Shown: positions 63,321 through 64,000 of the stretch, in pieces
How positions within the stretch are numbered: the first letter of the stretch is position 1
How the letters are laid out: each line of letters starts with the position of its first letter
Origin: Schistosoma mansoni
Taxonomy: Eukaryota; Platyhelminthes; Trematoda; Strigeidida; Schistosomatidae
Direction of reading: 5' to 3'
Assembly (NCBI RefSeq): GCF_000237925.1
Contig: NC_031496.1
Location: 14,768,589 to 14,832,588, forward strand
Length of the DNA stretch: 64,000 nt
The notes under the pieces: generated by a model
What the model was told of the DNA's origin: nothing
Databases searched by the model: none
Seen by the model: the letters and a program-made list of their open reading frames with translations, nothing else
Made by a program: the position numbers and the translations under genes

Positions 63321-64000
63321 TCAGGTTGATTGGTTAAGGGCTGATCTCAAACATTTAAATATACGTCGGAACAATAGAGCTAAAGTATTCATTTACTTCC
63401 CTATTTTGTATAGGAATTATATTTCCTACTATCTTATAATGGATGTTTGATGTGCTTTTACTGCTTCTCTGAGCAGGATTAGATCACATCCATATGTATT
63501 CAAATCATTTTCTTGTTCGTCACTAGATTACAGCATCTTCGACGAGGTTATAATAATAATAATAATATATTTCTGCAATAGCAGGTACACGTCATTTTTA
63601 CAGGCATGATCTACAATTTACAACATATACTGGTTCACAGTATGCATCCCAAGCAAGCTTGTTTAGTAATTATAATCTATAAAAGTTGATAGCAGTCCAC
63701 TCGTTCAGATATAATGTGTTTTCATAAGAATAGTTTCCAAAGGGGCATAGCGTCCACGTTACATACCAGAACCAATCTCGACAAAAAGTGTAATAGGGTT
63801 TCGGTCTTGCTAAGTATTTATGTAATGCAGCTTTTTAAGTTTATTGTTGTTATAAAGTAGGCTTTTGGAGCGCCTGGTTCGAGCTATGACCTTGGGAAAG
63901 CGCGTTCGTCGAGCTTGTTCAAGATGTCCGAAGTTACATAGCTTCACTCTCAGAGCAAGATTCTGAAGAGAAAAAACAAAAGAGAAACCGAGGAGCAGCA
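63321..64000. other. Right edge, nothing firm
   Basis: An (AAT)n microsatellite lies at 63549-63566. The last 140 bases are less AT-rich and read without a stop in one plus-strand frame, but the window ends before anything can be recognised. Confidence 0.3.

Noticed and set aside
1-64000. Horizontally acquired or bacterial-type defence system
   Set aside because: All recognisable genes are ordinary animal genes or eukaryotic retroelements; there is no operon structure or foreign coding block.

Overview
The window looks like nuclear DNA of a schistosome (trematode blood fluke). The base composition is AT-rich. Two host gene families show the schistosome pattern of very short introns (29-46 bp) near the 5' end and long, transposon-filled introns further 3'. 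The transposons also fit: an SR2/RTE-type LINE, CR1/SR1-type LINE debris, tRNA-derived SINEs, a Sm-alpha-like hammerhead ribozyme, a Penelope-type fragment, and Ty3/Gypsy elements of the CsRn1/Boudicca and Mag kinds. The species cannot be fixed from the sequence alone.

Host genes. (1) Minus strand, 14428 to 1418: a nine-exon gene for the checkpoint-clamp subunit RAD9. Its N-terminus lines up residue by residue with animal RAD9, and its acidic tail ends in a serine placed like the TopBP1-binding serine. (2) Plus strand, 18769-25838: an eight-exon Rab GDP-dissociation inhibitor (GDI copy A, 447 aa). (3) Minus strand, 54251 to 50750: a second GDI (copy B, 446 aa) with the same exon plan. The two GDI genes are tail to tail about 25 kb apart. 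None of these genes was read as an intact single ORF; each was assembled from exons with GT-AG borders and matching phases.

Layout. 1-14.4 kb is RAD9, whose long introns hold a decayed CR1-type LINE, a nearly full-length SR2-like LINE and two short RTE-type 3' ends with exact 12-bp target duplications. 14.4-18.8 kb is intergenic, with a SINE piece and a CR1-type LINE tail. 18.8-25.8 kb is GDI-A. 26-31 kb is mostly featureless, with two foldback SINE composites.

31.48-43.06 kb is the most striking feature. It is a tandem array of a small non-coding LTR element: six 482-bp LTRs alternating with five 1738-bp internal segments, period 2220 bp, almost without differences, and the whole array sits between one 4-bp target duplication. 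Each internal segment opens with a primer-binding site resembling tRNA-Trp and then six degenerate 33-bp repeats built on that same motif.

43-50.7 kb is mostly featureless. It holds a 200-N assembly gap flanked by inverted hammerhead-ribozyme sequence and a decayed Penelope-type fragment. 50.75-54.25 kb is GDI-B. 54.7-59.0 kb is a broken CsRn1/Boudicca-like Gypsy element with both LTRs and a target duplication. 59.8-62.3 kb is a broken Mag-like Gypsy pol, and 63.0-63.3 kb is a gag scrap.
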